64,000 nucleotides of DNA, taken from the NCBI GenBank assembly GCA_014526335.1, contig JACTAT010000016.1:1929139-1993138 (forward strand), read 5' to 3'. The translations under genes were made by a program, and so were the position numbers. Under the pieces are notes generated by a model, which saw only the letters and a program-made list of their open reading frames with translations, did not search any database and was not told the DNA's origin. The stretch is from Chrysaora quinquecirrha (lineage: Eukaryota; Cnidaria; Scyphozoa; Semaeostomeae; Pelagiidae). Positions 1 to 19,986 of this stretch are shown here, one piece after another; within the stretch, counting starts at the first letter, position 1, and each line of letters begins with the position of its first letter.

Positions 1-162
1 AAAGTTTGCATAGGAAGGGTTGTTTCAGGAGGTTTGAAAATCACAGGTCGCTGTGACAAAGTTAATCTGTTCACATCAAAACAAAAAGGCCACATAAACT
101 AACCCGTTCTGTGTGGACAGAAAGAGTTCGTTTTCTCACTCGGACTCTTCGATTAATTCTAT

Positions 163-492
163 TAGTCCAGTCGGAGAGTGAGCCAGGTATCACCTGGCGA
201 GGGAATTTAGGGGACATAATTTTTCTAGATCAGTTTTTCACGCTGATTACGAATATGGATGTTATTCATGCGAACGAGGCTGCTTTTTTAAGATATTTCA
301 TGAATTAACCTCGTTTTGGCCTGTTCCTGTTGCGAAAACATTTTGGAAGCTTTAGACATACAAATGACACTTTCTAGACTAGATTTTCATGCTGATTATG
401 ACTATGTATGTTATTCGCTCAAAAGAGGCCTTTTAAAGGCAAAACATGATGTAGCCTCGTTCTGGTGCAATAAGGATTTTTACCGATCTATT
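163..492. repeat. Left terminal inverted repeat of the 5.8-kb transposon
   Basis: Positions 163-492 equal the reverse complement of 5650-5979 except for two substitutions. Weaker similarity continues to about 570. The outermost bases are TAGTCCAGTCGG. Confidence 0.95.
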
Positions 493-659
493 GACCATCC
501 AGTGTCATTTTCTATTTACTTTTCGAGATACAGCGGGGTTTTGACTTATTTTAGGCATATACTATGTTTTAGGGTAGTAAGGGTTTATTCTGTTGTTCAA
601 CCAAATAGTTAAAAGAGTCCTTCCTAGCTAATATACTAAATCACGAACGAAGTCAACGA

Positions 660-1234
660 TTAAAATCCATCATCTGAGTCAGAACTTTGCTCATTATCAA
701 TGTCAGATATTTCAATGTCATCATCTCCACTTATCAAAAGCTCTGCAACATCACCTGGAAATGCTTCATCTATCCAGTCTGTTTTAAATCTGGCAACCAT
801 CCATGACTTGCTGGGTCTTCTAAAAGCATCATCGGATCTCCCGCCTTCCTCCAAATTCTGGCAATGTAATTTGCTCTTTGTACATGTTTCTGTAGGCTAC
901 TTTTGCATGGCGGTAAAACAGAGAGGTCTGTAACTTTACCCTTATTAATTTGCCTCCAGAAAATCACAGAACGTGCTTCATTAACGCTTTTGCATTTTTT
1001 AAGGCCATAAAGAAGACAAACAAATTCTTCTAGCTTGTCGAAGACATCCAGTGACACGTCATTTTCGCAACCCAGTTTTGCAAAAACATCCAGGAAAGCG
1101 CTGCTGCTCTTGGTGTATTTCCAACAAAGATGCTTTCCTTTTCGAAAGAAGCAAGCGACATAATCATTCCCAGTGAATGCATGGAATCCCACAAGTGCTT
1201 TCTTTTGTTCTTGTGATAAGTCGCAAGCACTCAT
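660..1234 (-). pseudogene. Transposon protein, C-terminal tail, frameshifted
   Basis: This covers two overlapping frames, 1234-770 and 854-660. The first carries HAFTGNDYVACFFRKGK, similar in layout to the H-x-x-TG-x-D-x-x-x-x-F-x-x-GK motif that follows PIN-like domains in many animal transposon-derived proteins. The second supplies a Trp-rich and then acidic, Ser-rich C terminus that ends at 660. The best continuation switches frame near 785. With the breaks near 1237 and 3565, this copy carries three apparent frameshifts, although its TIRs are nearly identical. It may have been mobilised in trans, or the indels may be assembly errors. Confidence 0.6.
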
Positions 1235-2540
1235 ATCAAGAAGTCGTCTACTTTTACCAGTCCGTTGTCAATGTACAGTTTCATATCTTGGACAAGCGTA
1301 CTCCCAAGCAAAATAATAGGAATGTCGATATCTCCCGAACTTGAGCGGATAACACCAAGTGTACGTTGCCCTGCTGATGCATTAGTTGCGGCATGCTTTA
1401 AAAGGTACACAATTTTTGTGTCTGCTTCTTCATGGTCCGTTCTCAACTCCGGAATTATTGTAGACCCTTCTCTTGTTATTTTAATACATTGAGTTCCTCT
1501 CGCAAAATATACAATACGCTCTCCAATGAGATGACGGTTATCAATCAACGTTTCTTCGATGACCGCGAACAAGCGCTCTTTGTTTTCGCCGTTCCCCAAA
1601 AACCTCTTAAAATCAGACGGTAAACGAATACTACTATTTCGAATGATAAACTTTTCGCTTGTACCTCTATCAGCTCTTTCGATATTCTTGATTGATCGAT
1701 TACTGTAGGTATCACATGCAAAGTAGATAACGTGGTAACGTCTTGAGACATTAACAAGGATCTGCAAGGCAAGATCATGAAAGGTATTTGGCAATTTTAC
1801 CATGCTTCGAATCAAGGCCATTAGATCGATCACCGTAACTTGCAATGTATCCTCAACTTCAGGAAGATGGGTATCCTCTTCAATTAGTGAAGACAATGCA
1901 GACGACATCAGTTTGCTCTTTGCTGTTTTTCGTCTTCCCCCGTCGCTTGTGGCCATCGAAAGAGGAACTGGTGCCAAGGGAAAACATAAAGCTTTATCAA
2001 TATTAATACCTGCATTTTGTTGCTGGGATTTCGCTGCAAGAAGACCGAGTATGTCACGCTGAACTGATACGTCTTTTGACTGTCCTTTGGCACTGACTTT
2101 CACTTTCTTGTTCGAATCACAAAAGCTCTTCCATGCAACTCTCTTGATTGGTTCGAAAAAGAGGTCTGTTCCATCTTTTTTGTCATTCAGACGATTAAAG
2201 AACTTTTCACGCATTTCGGCTCCATTTTGGACTACTGAAAGAAGATTGTCGGCAATGTCATTAGGCAGCGGACAACCAGAAGCAAGATTGTATAATCTTT
2301 CTTTCTCGATATCTTGACTGAATGGATTGATAAAGTCGTTTTTGAGCACGCTAATTATTTTGACAACATTTTCCTCGGACTTAGCAATTTCAGATTGACG
2401 GAGACACTTTCTTGGTTGGTCAGATGTTGTATCTAAATTTGTTTGGCTAAACAGTGAGTCCACATAGCGTGCCTGAAAGGGCCTCGTAAGCACCCATTTT
2501 TCATATGTGCTGTCCTGTGTTGAGAAGTTCTTGATACCAC
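1231..2540 (-). CDS. Transposon protein, C-terminal part: PIN/FEN(XPG)-like nuclease domain
   Basis: This exon starts at 2540 after the 103-bp intron. The first ATG, at 2493, is internal and serves here only as a numbering origin. In that numbering the motifs are VIDLMALI (Asp 223), FACDTYSNRSIKN (Asp 261), an ERADRG stretch, HEEADTK (354-360) and SGDIDIP with Asp 388 and 390. An early Asp, a central Glu-Glu-x-Asp cluster and a late Asp-x-Asp on a hydrophobic strand are the layout of PIN/FEN1/XPG metal-dependent nucleases. The frame stops at 1231, and the protein clearly continues in the -1234 frame (SACDLSQEQ), so one base appears to be missing near 1237. Confidence 0.7.
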
Positions 2541-2643
2541 CTAAAACGAATGAAAACAGTATTTAGCACTGAACATGAATCATCAGAGCTAGATAATCGG
2601 GTCTCCACAGAAAATTATACATTATCATAGGCATAGTACGTAC

Positions 2644-3643
2644 CTGCTGTCTTAGAACTTTTCATGAAAGTCTGCTCTCCAGCCCCGTCAATTGTTTGCC
2701 TGATGTTCAATTGGTTTCTGCAAACTGAGAGTCCATTTTTTTCCAGCTCCTCTCTTGCACCTGGATGTGTTGAATCTAGGTTTCGTAACATTAGACAATA
2801 GTAGCTGCCATAACGTGCATAATTCTGTTTATTTGTCGCAAAGCATAGTGAAACCAATTCCTCCCAGCAGTGGAGTCTCAAAGCAAAATCGTTGGTGTTA
2901 ACTGAAAGATGGAGCTTGTGAAGGATGTCAACCATTTCTACGTAATTCATCCAGAACTGCGCTGTCTTCCCATAACTACCTTGACGACATTGTTCTTTCT
3001 TATGTTGGTAACTTTCTTCGTATTCAGTAAATGCCGTATTTACCGTAACTTCTTCGCGATTTTCCATGGCTGAAGAGTTTTTCATCAATTGTTTTAAATC
3101 TTCTGATGGCTCATCACCATACATCTCATTAAAAAGCCTTTCAACAGCCTCTGCAAATGTTTCATTTACTAACCAACTACGGTTATAATGTTTTCCAGAT
3201 AAAACTCCATTTATTCCACCAGATGTGCAAAGTCCCGCTTGGTATACAGCCTCTTCGAATCCACTTCCACGAATAACCTTTCCAATCACGCTAAAAAGTT
3301 CCATGAAACAATGAAAATCTCCAAGATGGATCAGGACGTTTGCAAATTCGGCTGGGTTATTCCAGATTGCATGGAAAAATTTTGCTGCTGCTCCGGCATC
3401 TACTGTTATATGTGTATATTTCATATTGGATGATTTTGACAACTCTTGAGATCTCATTATACATTCAAATACTGTGCTGTAATCCGTTATAGGATTGCGG
3501 ATTGGAGGCAGGAATGATATCCTAGTGCTCTTTGAATTGACTTTGCCAAAAGCGAGAATAACCCATCCAACGAATCTGGACACTTGTTGACTACTGTAAC
3601 TGTACATCTGTCGCAGTAATTTCCAACACAAAAGAATTCGCAT
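2644..3643 (-). CDS. Transposon protein, middle part: candidate RNase-H-like (D/D/E) core
   Basis: This frame continues the protein after the frame change; its ATG at 3643 is probably not a true start. Motifs include ITVDAGAA (Asp at residue 82 of this frame), LIHLGDFH (Asp 109), SGKHYNRSW (150-158) and acidic residues at 161-168. Two aspartates at strand ends followed by glutamates would suit an RNase-H-fold transposase core, but I infer this from pattern only. The exon ends at 2644 with a good donor (GCAG/GTACGT), followed by an intron at 2643-2541 with acceptor TTTTAG. Joining the two sides keeps the frame open, which supports the splice. Confidence 0.65.
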
Positions 3644-5211
3644 TGGATTTTGTTATTGTAATTACTGCAAATTACGTCATTGAATGATTTTGGCTCTTTG
3701 TGTGCAATCACTTTTCTCTCTAATAAGTCAACTGGAGCAAACGAAACAGTTCTTTTCTTGGATCTTGGTACCTCTGCTACGTCTTCCTCTCTTTGCTTTG
3801 GCTCGTCTCTTCTTGAAATGCAATGCCATGACATGTGGATGCTTCCTGCCTTGTTCTCTTTCTTGCAATCAAAATTGTCCCACCAGAATATTGTTGGAAC
3901 CTTGTTACCAGATTCTGATGGGATTAACGGCAATGGATAGCCTCTGCAGATCATTTGCTGTGCAAGTTCAGCTTGTGCCGTTTCAATTTCTTGCACCATA
4001 TTGTAGTTACACGAATGCCCATATTTTGCTAAGATTTCAATTGGCTTTTTCATTCCGGTGATGCTATGCATCCCACATCCGAGCAAAATGTGCTTGCTGG
4101 TTAGAAACTTTCCTTTCGTATATGCATTAATAACATCTTGTGAAAGCGATCTCGCGTATCGCTTCACATCTTCGCTTGGGTTATGGTCAGATTTCTGGAT
4201 CAATCGTAACAAAAAATTAGTCAAAGTTTCTGGTTCTTCTCTTTCTCGAGATTGAAGTGCCTCAATCGTTGGTGGCCATGGCAAGTCCGGAGCAGACTGT
4301 ATATGAGATTCGATGTCCTCTTGAATTAAGTCAGCAGCTTCTTTTAGTACGCATTTTTTGTTTATGCTAAGAAAGCTTGTTTTCGTTGTAGCAGTCAAAA
4401 CATTTCTACTGACCACTACTTGAGGTTCATTGCTGGAGACGGTAACAAAAAGTAACTCTTCTTTAAACTCCTCCACTAGCATCTGTTTCACTTTTCCCCT
4501 TAAACGGCAGTCTTCTTCGTCCAGTTCATAAATCTCTGTCAAAAGTTTGATAGAAATCGCTTGCTCTCTCTCAATTGCATGATCTTTTACAAATTGGAAC
4601 AGTCGACTTCGTCTTTCTTTAATGTCACCGGATTCTTCGTGGCAAGACTTTTCTTTAACTGTTGTTTCTTTATTGCATATACGTGTAAAATCCTTGTAAC
4701 ATTTTTCATGCATTTTAAATTCTCTTGCAATGAGATCTTCACCATTGACAGCCAAGCACATTTCTTCATCATTGTGCAGTCTGGCTGAGCGTTTAATCGC
4801 CTTACAAGCAGTTACAGTTGTCAAATTTCTGGGAAATTGTTTCTTCCCTTTAACTGTAATAGGGTTGCATGACTTACATTTCATGCAATAGTTTGGAAAC
4901 AACACATTGGAAAATTCACCAGATCGCCGGGGTCTTTTTTCTGGTATAACACGTGTGGAGCTTTTTCGCTTCAAGACGGATACAGCATTCGTAAACTTTT
5001 GATAGCACTGGCGATGATATCCATGTTTCGATGGATCAAACTGTTCTGGAATATTTGCGATTTGCTCTCTGTGAATATAGTCACTCCCTAAGTCGTAACG
5101 TGCTGCTCGACTTTCCAGCAATTTTTTAATCGTATCTTCACTTACAGCTTTTATAATTTCCTTAGCAGTATCTAAATGCTTGTAATGTATTATACATGTT
5201 AACTGAGACAT
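3487..5211 (-). CDS. Transposon protein, N-terminal part: Cys/His clusters and WDNFD region
   Basis: This 574-residue reading frame starts at the first ATG inside the element, about 440 bp from its right TIR. It shows His/Cys-rich clusters that could bind zinc: HGYHRQCY at residues 63-70, CMKCKSC at 109-115 and HEKCYKDFTR at 168-177. A WWDNFD motif lies at about 443-448. Such modules occur in large uncharacterised proteins that are abundant in cnidarian genomes; I recognise the style but cannot name the family with certainty. The frame overlaps the next one (3643-2644) by about 150 bp. The protein similarity appears to switch frame near 3565, so a 1-base indel or sequencing error is likely. 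Its role is probably DNA binding by the transposase. Confidence 0.75.
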   Translation of the reverse strand: MSQLTCIIHYKHLDTAKEIIKAVSEDTIKKLLESRAARYDLGSDYIHREQIANIPEQFDPSKHGYHRQCYQKFTNAVSVLKRKSSTRVIPEKRPRRSGEFSNVLFPNYCMKCKSCNPITVKGKKQFPRNLTTVTACKAIKRSARLHNDEEMCLAVNGEDLIAREFKMHEKCYKDFTRICNKETTVKEKSCHEESGDIKERRSRLFQFVKDHAIEREQAISIKLLTEIYELDEEDCRLRGKVKQMLVEEFKEELLFVTVSSNEPQVVVSRNVLTATTKTSFLSINKKCVLKEAADLIQEDIESHIQSAPDLPWPPTIEALQSREREEPETLTNFLLRLIQKSDHNPSEDVKRYARSLSQDVINAYTKGKFLTSKHILLGCGMHSITGMKKPIEILAKYGHSCNYNMVQEIETAQAELAQQMICRGYPLPLIPSESGNKVPTIFWWDNFDCKKENKAGSIHMSWHCISRRDEPKQREEDVAEVPRSKKRTVSFAPVDLLERKVIAHKEPKSFNDVICSNYNNKIQCEFFCVGNYCDRCTVTVVNKCPDSLDGLFSLLAKSIQRALGYHSCLQSAIL

Positions 5212-5649
5212 TTTACATTCGAAACTTCAACCATGTTGTACAAACTAGCATGGTCTCCCTTTACGCATTTTTATACACTCTTACAAGAAGACACAGGTTG
5301 AATATTTGGCCAAATATAGGTTATCAAACGGAAGAGATTTTACAGGAATTCTCAATTTGAAATGTTTTTCACAATATTAAGATAACAGAAAGGAAACAGC
5401 TGAGGGTGTTAATGGGGAGAAACAGCTTTATTAAAAATTTTTTGAGGGCTTTGGTCTGGATCAAATTTGTTTCAAATAATACACGCATTTTTTTCACAAG
5501 GAAGTTCAGCTGAGGCTCAGTAATGAAAATTATACGGTAAACACTTACAACCACTAAACCATTTCAAGCCATTAAAACCCTTACTACCCTGAAACAGGCT
5601 AAACCCCGCTGTGCCTCGAAAAGTAAATAGAAAATAACTCTGTATAGTT

Positions 5650-5979
5650 AATAGATCGGTAAAAATCCTTATTGCACCAGAACGAGGCTACATCATGTTT
5701 TGCCTTTAAAAGGCCTCTTTTGAGCGAATAACATACATAGTCATAATCAGCATGAAAATCTAGTCTAGAAAGTGTCATTTGTATGTCTAAAGCTTCCAAA
5801 ATGTTTTCGCGACAGGAACAGGCCAAAACGAGGTTAATTCATGAAATATCTTGAAAAAGCAGCCTCGTTCGCATGAATAACATCCATATTCGTAATCAGC
5901 GTGAAAAACTGATCTAGAAAAATTATGTCCCCTAAATTCCCTCGCCAGGTGATACCTGGCTCACTCTCCGACTGGACTA
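5650..5979. repeat. Right terminal inverted repeat of the 5.8-kb transposon
   Basis: This is the inverted partner of 163-492 and ends CCGACTGGACTA, followed by the duplicated TAT. Confidence 0.95.
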
Positions 5980-6052
5980 TATTGATCTTCCAGCTGTATA
6001 CCGCAAGCTGTTTGATGCTTAAAACACAATGCCAATTTGGCTTCACTCTCTG

Positions 6053-6182
6053 ACTGGTGCATTCCGATCCGCATTTGGGTATAAATTACGCCTCAGTCAA
6101 TTGTTTCGGTCTGTTTCTGAGGTTTACACTCTGAGGGGTGTCAGACCAAAATAGCTTTTAAGTGTGTCCAGAGATGTTTACA
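6053..6182. repeat. Short interspersed repeat, copy 1 (left RETSAT intron 4)
   Basis: A stretch of about 130 bp that includes CCGCATTTGGGTATAAATT is also found at 27110-27225 and 48655-48783. The copies at 6053 and 48655 are the two arm versions. The one at 27110 is an independent copy absent from the left arm. Confidence 0.6.
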
Positions 6183-6254
6183 CTATTTCTTCCAATTTCG
6201 AAATCTTGTACCACTCAAAACTATTCATAACTATGTATATCTACTTCAACTCAC

Positions 6255-8406
6255 CATAATCACCAAAATTGTAAGCCAGGACAGCTTTCAAATCTTTGTC
6301 ATCTACTGTCTCGTCAAGAATCTCAGCAACTGATTTTTGAGAATATTTGTAGAAATCCGTTACATAGTGTATCAGCCCTGTTTTTATCAGGAATTTCGCA
6401 AATATTTTTGGCATTGTCTTTGTTAAGATAAACCCTGACATGCTTTTTCTTGCTTTCTGAAAAGATACAAGAAAGAAATACGACCCTCAGGCCACCAAAC
6501 GAGCAAAGATTTTTCACAAGCATTCGAGATTTGCTTTATGAACAATGTTTAACCGTTGGCCATGTCACAAAACATTGAATGACAAGCAGGATTTGCTTGG
6601 GGATGTCTTTGAAAAAGCTCAAAAACATTTTTTTGCTTAACCCAAGCGAAGAATGTTTGATGAGTAATGTTTTGTGATGTGGCCAAATGATCAAGCATTT
6701 TGTTCAACAAGCAAATTTCAGATATTTAACAAACAATGTTTGAACGTTTGGCAAGGCCCTTTGGAGAAGAAAAGACATTTTGCTTTCAGATTCTTGGATC
6801 ATTTGCGCCACATTTAAAGGCATCAGAATATGCCCTTGAATACTTTATTTCTTTCATTTTGAGCTGTGTCTCACATCAATTTTTAAACATGTTTTGCTGC
6901 GGCTTATGATGAAGGGCGGCTTATAAACATGGGCAGCTGACATTATTTTATACATGGTACGAAACCATGATAACACTTTAATTAAAACCAGAAAGATCAA
7001 AACAAGTCATTACCTATGAGTTTGAAATTTTGGATGTATTGAGGTTAGACATGCTTCATGACGCTTTACCCTACTAAGGCTTAACCCCTTTTTTAATTAA
7101 TTATCTCTGTGTTCATTTGTGGGTTTTATGGGTGCGGCTTATAATTGAGAGCGTCTTACTGTTTTTCTGAACATCTGTGTGGCTTTATTACACTCAAGGG
7201 CAGGTTATAAACAAGCGAATTTAATTTACTGATTCAATGTAGTTTTCATTCAACAGAAAATAAGTAAAACTTTCTGTCTTCCTCTTCCTGTTCAGTTATC
7301 GGGGCACAGAATCTGCCATGCGACTGCCATGTTGTTTGACATGCCATGTAACCAATCGTCTTGTCCAGAGAAATGAATGACTGAGAAACTGTGTTACGTC
7401 ACAAACTCTCGGCCCAAACATAACAATTCAACTCAATTCATGTTAAACAAACGCTTATAGCGGCAAAACGGTTCAAGGTGTGAAAAAATAACTGTGAATC
7501 CGAAATCTGGGCCCAAGATAACCTCTGTTTCAGACATAAAAATTTCTGATTTTAGGGGCCCTTTAAGCCAAAATCCTTCAGACAAAAGAAACTAACCTTC
7601 AATTTATCCATGAAATTCATAATTTGTTTTTCTTGTTTTGGGAAGTGCTGGACAAGTGCCTCTTTGAATGCCTCTGGTCCCTTTCCAACTATGGGAATAC
7701 GTCTTGGGTTTTTATCCAGATCACCAATAACAACAATATCAAACGTGTCCTCCAAGGGTACCCATGTAAGTTGGTTATCTGTTATCTGATTGGTCAGAAC
7801 ATGAGTCATTGATTGCCCTGTGACTTGGCCAATGTAGTGTATACCAACATCAAACTCAAAGCCTGCAAAGTAAATAATTTCAGAGGATAAAATTTGAAAA
7901 AAGCTTATATTTATAACAGCTTATATTAATAATGCTTATTAATAATGGTGTTCGTTTCATCAATGTCTTAAGGTAATAACAATTGCAACATTGAAAGTAT
8001 CAAAAGAACTCTAAAACTCATAATAAAAATTTCAAAACTTTCAAGAGAAAAGCTGCAACCTCATTTTTATTTTTAGACCTTTTGCTACAAAAAGACTTGA
8101 TTGTTATTTTTAAAATCTGACTATACCTTTCTCTACAAACGTATGACAGCAACCTCCAGCCTGGTCATGCTGTTCAAGAACAAGAACCTTTTTCCCTGCT
8201 TTGGCCATCAGAGCAGCTACAGATAAGCCACCAATGCCACTTCCTATAACAATGGCATCCAAATTATCAGGAATTTTCTTTGAGGTGAATCCCTGGAATA
8301 AAAAAATGCAAGGTTTTAGCCTCTTCAACTCTAACATATTCATGAATTAATCATGATCATGATGATCATGATGATCACCATCATCATCATAATCATTATC
8401 AAGAAT

Positions 8407-8439
<33 letters not shown>

Positions 8440-9249
8440 ATTTTCATCGTACAAAATGTTTTCATCATCATCATCACCACCCTCATAATGATCATCATCC
8501 TCCTCATCACCATCTTCCTCAATCATCACCAACACCATCACCATCATTACTGCAATCATCATTGCACTACATCATTATCGTGATAATTTTGATTTTATGA
8601 TCATGATGTGATGATGATGATGATTATGATGGTCTTGATCATATTAATGGTGATTGATTACGGTCATGATCACAATTACAATCATTATTATAACTGCATC
8701 ATCATGGCCATTATCATGATAGTCTAGGTAGGTAATTATCATCTTTATTCATTATTATGATTATGATGGCGTACATCATGATCATCCCAATTATGATCAT
8801 GAATCATGATCATCCTGATTATGATCATGAATTGTGATCATCCTGATTATGATCATGAATCACGATCATTCTGATTATGATAATGAATCATGATCATCCT
8901 GATTTTGATCATGAATCATGATCATCCTGATAACGATCATGAATCATGATCATCCTGATTATGATCAAGAATCACGATCATCCTGATTATGATCCTGATC
9001 ATAACAGCATCAAACCATCATCATTACCTCTTTCAAAACTGCATCTCTTGCTTCTTTCTCAAGAACCAAAGGTGCTGGATTTCTCAAGTGTTCTTTCGAC
9101 ATGGGATTCTTGCTTGATTTTGGTCCAGACCAGACTTTGATCAGTGTTCGAAGCAGAAACAGGCAAAGGCAAATCAAAAACAAAGTCGGGAGGCCAGCTT
9201 TTTGAACAAAATGAAAAACAGTGATTGCTAGTTTTTCAACAAGCGCCAT
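6255..9249 (-). CDS. RETSAT: All-trans-retinol 13,14-reductase, left-arm copy, exons 1-4 (continues beyond window)
   Basis: This enzyme is an FAD-dependent ER-membrane oxidoreductase of the carotenoid-isomerase/amine-oxidase type that saturates the 13-14 bond of retinol. Exons are 9249-9028, 8292-8127, 7862-7597 and 6456-6255, with matching phases. Exon 1 encodes an N-terminal hydrophobic anchor (roughly residues 17-36). Exon 2 encodes the dinucleotide-binding motif GSGIGG at residues 91-96, followed by [12 protein letters not shown]. Exons 3-4 carry [12 protein letters not shown] and the helical region seen in vertebrate RETSAT. Exon 4 ends in phase 1. The next exon would lie left of the window, beyond the transposon at 163-5979, so intron 4 is enlarged by that insertion. 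The gene is head-to-head with NMT, 473 bp between start codons. Confidence 0.93.
6494..6763. repeat. MITE-like repeat, CAAACATTGTTTG family, left RETSAT intron 3
   Basis: The ends contain inverted versions of the motif AAACAATGTTTGACCGTTTGG. The corresponding copy in the right arm is at 48081-48345, so it predates arm divergence. Related copies or fragments occur at about 17305, 19013, 34975 and 35484. Confidence 0.65.
8346..9004. repeat. ATGATCATGAT-type self-complementary satellite in left RETSAT intron 1
   Basis: A long run of variants of GATCATGAT and CATCCTGATTATGATCATG. The unit is nearly its own reverse complement, so the tract can fold on itself. The right arm has a related tract at 45421-45990 with different length and order. 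Confidence 0.9.
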
Positions 9250-9722
9250 CACTGAAATTATTTATGAAATCTTTCTTCTTCTCCAGGACCAATTGCGCGT
9301 GGTGCTGTAGCAAATTAGTATGATTGCGAAATGGTGCACTCTTTCTTCATTAGACTTCGACCTGTAGACCATCTGTTCCTCCCACCCTTGTGTGTAAAAG
9401 GAGCATGTTGTCCATCCGGGCTGGGCATGATAAGCCTTGTCTGTCTCTTCCCCCCCTGATTTTGGGGGGAATAGAACGATGAGCAACAATGATTCACTAA
9501 CGTTTTGTTTTCAATGAGTCACTTTGTCTTTTCAGGGTCCCCTTCATGTTTTTCTATGTCACAAGCAGACCCAGCCTGCTTACCCCTCTCACAGAAACAA
9601 TATCTCAGCGCTCACTAAAGCCCCCCACCTTGGGGCTTGGGAGGGGCTTGGGAGTCCCGTCCCGGCATGGCGGCAAAAATGTTCTCCACAGACAGCGCGC
9701 AAACGCAAGCGTGCATTTCAAG
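9250..9722. promoter_or_regulatory. Compact divergent promoter interval between RETSAT and NMT (left arm)
   Basis: The two start codons are 473 bp apart and face away from each other, so the 5' UTRs and promoters of both genes must overlap here or be very close. I see no convincing TATA element. The sequence is locally C/G-richer than the surroundings near 9440-9720. In the right arm the same interval is widened by an inserted element (43748-45093). Confidence 0.6.
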
Positions 9723-18740
<9,018 letters not shown>

Positions 18741-19986
18741 GGAAATGCGGGCGACAAAGCAGCAGCACAAGATCGTTAGGCCTCCTGTAAGTAAAGAACT
18801 TCTGTCTGCCTTTTGTGAACAATAAGATCAGCTGAACTACATTGCTAGACTCATTTTCAACAGGAGGCTGGTAAGCTAAAACATTGTATGATAGTAGAAA
18901 ATTTATTTGTGATTTTACAAAGGTGTGGTAGCACAGAAGTACTACATTGCCTTGTATCTAGAAACTATCGCTCATTGCCGCTCTTTGATCTAAAATTTAC
19001 CGTCTTAGGCTCTGGCCAAACGGTCAAACATTGTTTGAAATACATTTGAAATTAGCAATTGACAACGCCCGAGGCGATTTCAATGTAGAGTCTTGTTCAC
19101 CCTTGGGACGAGGTTGCATACGACACGACACGACACGACCAGGACAGATTTCTACCCTGCGACCTTTGAATATACGCCTGATTTTTTTTCGATGATTTTT
19201 CTACTGCGTTACATAAAAAGCATGGCTTTTTAAGCTTAAAGTGAAAAGGCTAGTTCATAATTTTCAATTCTTTTAATTACCACTCTTAATACTTATAAAT
19301 ATATAATCAAATACAAACTCTGAAATAAAAATATAACCATATAAACTTTTGATTCTTCTAACACTCCCTCTAACAGCAAATAGAAATAAAATAAATAAAA
19401 TAATTTTAAGATTGAATTATTATTTAGACCGAAGAAGATAATGATTTGAACCTTAAATAATAATCAAATCAAAGCACGTGGCAGCAGGAATGGAGTAAAC
19501 TGCGAATAACTCGAAAGGTAACAAGCGTGGCAGCTCGTCAAAAGCTAAACCAAAGATCATGGAAATGAGACCTTAGTTTAGCCAAAGATCGTCTCATTCC
19601 CACGACCAAAGATCGTCTCATTCCAGAGCTGGAAGATTGCGCAGACGTCGCAGAGATTCTCGCCATCGAATTAACTTCTCCAAAATCTTCCGTTTTTCAA
19701 GAAAGTGCGTTTTTTGGTTTCTGGGATCGGAAGCTAGACTCACTACATAAGTCATACTTATCGCTATTGAATTGAACTGCTGGACGCTCAAATAACTGCT
19801 ACAAAATAGACCTGACTGAAGCGAACAACAGCAACATCAATTCAATTCTATGTGAGCGAAAGTTAGGGACTTGGGAAGCAAGTCTAACTGGAAGCCTCCG
19901 AAGTCTACTTTTTCAGAATTCAGCAGAGATAAAGATCCAAAACAACGCCGCCTGAATGTAAGCTTACTCTATGAATAATCTAAAAC
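18741..19986. other. Convergent intergenic interval NMT / SLC38, left arm
   Basis: No gene seen. It holds the 3' UTRs of both genes, a short CGACA run near 19120 and a fragment of the CAAACATTG repeat near 19013. The right-arm counterpart (33232-35276) is about 0.8 kb longer. Confidence 0.6.

Larger units (their letters stand above)
163..5979 (-). mobile_element. 5.8-kb DNA transposon with ~330-bp TIRs and TAT target duplication, PIN/FEN-like nuclease type
   Basis: The element inserts into RETSAT intron 4 of the left arm. The right arm (about 48850-48870) holds the uninterrupted site, so the boundaries can be read directly. The flanking TAT is duplicated (160-162 and 5980-5982), and the element starts TAGTCCAGTC and ends with its reverse complement. 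Positions 163-492 and 5650-5979 are inverted copies of equal length with 2 mismatches in 330 bp, pointing to recent transposition. The minus strand between the TIRs encodes one long protein split by a 103-bp intron and three apparent frameshifts. A 3-bp duplication together with a predicted XPG/PIN-type nuclease resembles what is described for the Academ superfamily. That assignment is an inference and a different or new superfamily is possible. Confidence 0.9.

Noticed and set aside
4561..4788. Plus-strand frames opposite the transposon protein
   Set aside because: They are shadows of the minus-strand coding sequence.
9546..9722. In-frame upstream extension of NMT with an earlier ATG
   Set aside because: The upstream residues are not conserved between the arms; the ATG at 9723 begins the conserved protein at the expected length.
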